From assembly GCF_001865575.2 (NCBI RefSeq), contig NZ_CP017562.2, forward strand, positions 2,294,001-2,358,000: 64,000 nt of DNA, read 5' to 3'. A model generated the notes under the pieces. That model was not told the origin of the DNA, searched no databases, and saw nothing but the letters and a program-made list of their open reading frames with translations. Source of the DNA: Paraburkholderia sprentiae WSM5005 (GTDB lineage: Bacteria > Pseudomonadota > Gammaproteobacteria > Burkholderiales > Burkholderiaceae). Below are positions 62,665 to 64,000 of the stretch, one piece after another (positions within the stretch are counted from its first letter, which is position 1; each line of letters opens with the position of its first letter). The translations under genes and the position numbers were made by a program.

Positions 62665-64000
62665 ATGAGCTATACCGAAGCGATCGGCACACGCACCTAC
62701 CGGTTCGACGATCTCAAAACGTTGCTGGCGAAGGCGAGCCCGCTGCGCTCGGGCGATCAGCTCGCTGGCACCGCGGCGGCCAGTGAGGAAGAACGCGTCG
62801 CAGCCAGGATGGCACTCGCGCAGGTGCCGTTGCGCACCTTCCTCAACGAGGCATTGATTCCGTACGAAAGCGATGAAGTCACGCGCCTTGTCATAGACGA
62901 TCACTCGCCCGAAGCTTTCGCCGAGATATCCCATCTGACGGTCGGCGATTTCCGCAACTGGCTACTCAGCAGCGGGACGGATGCCGATGCACTCACGCGT
63001 ATCTCCGCCGGCCTCACACCGGAGATGGTCGCCGCGGTGTCGAAGCTGATGCGTAACCAGGACCTGATCGCGGCGGCGCGCAAGCGTCCGGTGATCACAC
63101 GCTTTCGCACCACCGTGGGATTGTCTGGCCACATGTCAGTACGCTTGCAACCGAATCATCCGACCGACGATGTCAAGGGCATCGCCGCCTCGATGCTCGA
63201 CGGCCTGATGTACGGTTGCGGTGACGCGATGATCGGCATCAATCCGGCTACCGACAGCCTGGCCGCGATCACCACGCTGCTGCTGATGGTCGACGATTTC
63301 CGGCAACGCTATCAGGTGCCGACGCAATCATGCGTACTGACGCACGTCACCAACACGATTGCCGCAATCGGCAAGGACGCGCCGGTCGATCTGGTGTTTC
63401 AGTCGATTGCCGGTACGGAAAAAGCGAATGCCGGCTTCGGCATTTCGCTTGCTTTGCTGCAGGAAGCCTATGAAGCGGCGCTCTCGCTCAATCGCGGCAC
63501 AGTCGGCAACAACGTGATGTATTTCGAAACGGGGCAGGGCAGCGCGTTGTCGGCGAATGCGCATCATGGCGTCGACCAGCAGACCTGCGAAGTGCGCGCC
63601 TATGCGGTGGCACGAAAGTTCAATCCGTTTCTCGTCAATACGGTGGTCGGTTTCATCGGCCCGGAATACCTCTATGACGGCAAGCAGATCACGCGCGCGG
63701 GTCTCGAAGATCACTTCTGCGGCAAGCTGCTCGGCGTGCCGATGGGTTGCGACATTTGCTACACGAACCACGCGGAAGCCGATCAGGACGATATGGACAA
63801 CCTGTTGACGCTGCTCGGCGTCGCGGGAATCAACTTCATCATGGGCGTCCCCGGCGCGGACGATGTGATGCTGAACTACCAGAGCACCTCATTCCACGAT
63901 GCGCTTTATGTGCGCGACGTATTGGGCCTAAGGCGTGCGCCGGAATTCGAAGAGTGGCTGGAGTCGATGCGGGTCGCCGACGCGCTCGGCGTGTTGCTCA
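62665..64000 (+). CDS. eutB: Ethanolamine ammonia-lyase large subunit, 3' end outside the window
   Basis: 445 codons are visible from the ATG at 62665 without interruption; the family is about 455-465 residues, so only the last few are missing. Recognised are LANxxxR-region phrases such as RFRTTVGLSGHMSVRLQPNHPTDD, DGLMYGCGDAMIGINPATDS, VFQSIAGTEKANAGFG, YFETGQGSALSANAHHGVDQQT, GFIGPEYLYDGKQI and LGVPMGCDICYTNHAEADQDDMD. The enzyme is coenzyme-B12 dependent and, with EutC, turns ethanolamine into acetaldehyde and ammonia. eutC should follow just outside. No microcompartment genes are visible. Confidence 0.95.
   Translation, partial: MSYTEAIGTRTYRFDDLKTLLAKASPLRSGDQLAGTAAASEEERVAARMALAQVPLRTFLNEALIPYESDEVTRLVIDDHSPEAFAEISHLTVGDFRNWLLSSGTDADALTRISAGLTPEMVAAVSKLMRNQDLIAAARKRPVITRFRTTVGLSGHMSVRLQPNHPTDDVKGIAASMLDGLMYGCGDAMIGINPATDSLAAITTLLLMVDDFRQRYQVPTQSCVLTHVTNTIAAIGKDAPVDLVFQSIAGTEKANAGFGISLALLQEAYEAALSLNRGTVGNNVMYFETGQGSALSANAHHGVDQQTCEVRAYAVARKFNPFLVNTVVGFIGPEYLYDGKQITRAGLEDHFCGKLLGVPMGCDICYTNHAEADQDDMDNLLTLLGVAGINFIMGVPGADDVMLNYQSTSFHDALYVRDVLGLRRAPEFEEWLESMRVADALGVLL

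Overview
The window looks like a high-GC chromosome, megaplasmid or accessory replicon of a Burkholderiaceae betaproteobacterium (Paraburkholderia/Caballeronia type). This rests on codon use, dense operons with ATGA start/stop overlaps, many LysR, GntR and TetR regulators, ABC-rich catabolic clusters and IS6/ISNCY debris. No rRNA, tRNA, CRISPR array, phage or replication gene was found. The left edge cuts a hypothetical gene and the right edge cuts eutB near its 3' end.

Layout. (1) 1-8,006: unconnected small units. These are a hypothetical protein, a frameshifted cysteine hydrolase, a LysR-GNAT pair divergent from an EamA exporter, two SDR dehydrogenases, an NADP-binding oxidoreductase, and a TetR regulator with two perfect operators. 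(2) 8,023-14,181: a ribose-type sugar ABC operon and a periplasmic lactonase-like beta-propeller. (3) 14,248-18,339: an MCP and a PAS hybrid kinase with two receivers. (4) 18,773-22,255: MerR with a carboxymuconolactone decarboxylase-family protein, then HxlR divergent from an alpha/beta hydrolase and an Old Yellow Enzyme. (5) 22,256-24,002: a gene desert with an ISNCY-type remnant.

(6) 24,003-47,477 is the most striking part: two divergent nitrogen-scavenging operons around a GntR regulator (34,632-35,327). The leftward operon encodes allophanate hydrolase (AtzF-like), a BMP-type nucleoside-like ABC importer, a biuret amidohydrolase-like enzyme (BiuH), a second cysteine hydrolase, a formamidase-like nitrilase and an AtzH/HpxZ-like protein, ending in a second GntR gene. 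The rightward operon encodes an Asp/Glu-racemase-family protein, a hydantoinase/dihydropyrimidinase, a polar-amino-acid ABC importer, a polyamine-type ABC importer and two ATZ/TRZ-type amidohydrolases. Both operons are preceded by nearly identical sigma-54 promoter matches, and five copies of a TTGnnnnCAA palindrome lie around the regulator. I infer joint control by nitrogen limitation and a ureide-like ligand.

(7) 47,550-53,092: a LysR-controlled amino-acid-type ABC importer, an agmatinase-family ureohydrolase, a frameshifted ABC ATPase and a RidA protein. The unit ends in an M20 peptidase gene cut by an IS6-family element. (8) 53,093-54,095: IS6 debris. (9) 54,228-64,000: amidase, DeoR regulator, M20 carbamoylase-type hydrolase, two choline/aminoglycoside-kinase-like phosphotransferases, a sodium symporter with a small partner, a HAD phosphatase and ethanolamine ammonia-lyase large subunit. 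This looks like a locus for an N-acylated or ureido amino alcohol.

Taken together, 24-64 kb resembles an island for mining nitrogen from small C-N compounds (biuret, allophanate, hydantoins, guanidino compounds, amino alcohols). Substrate assignments are inferences from family and context.
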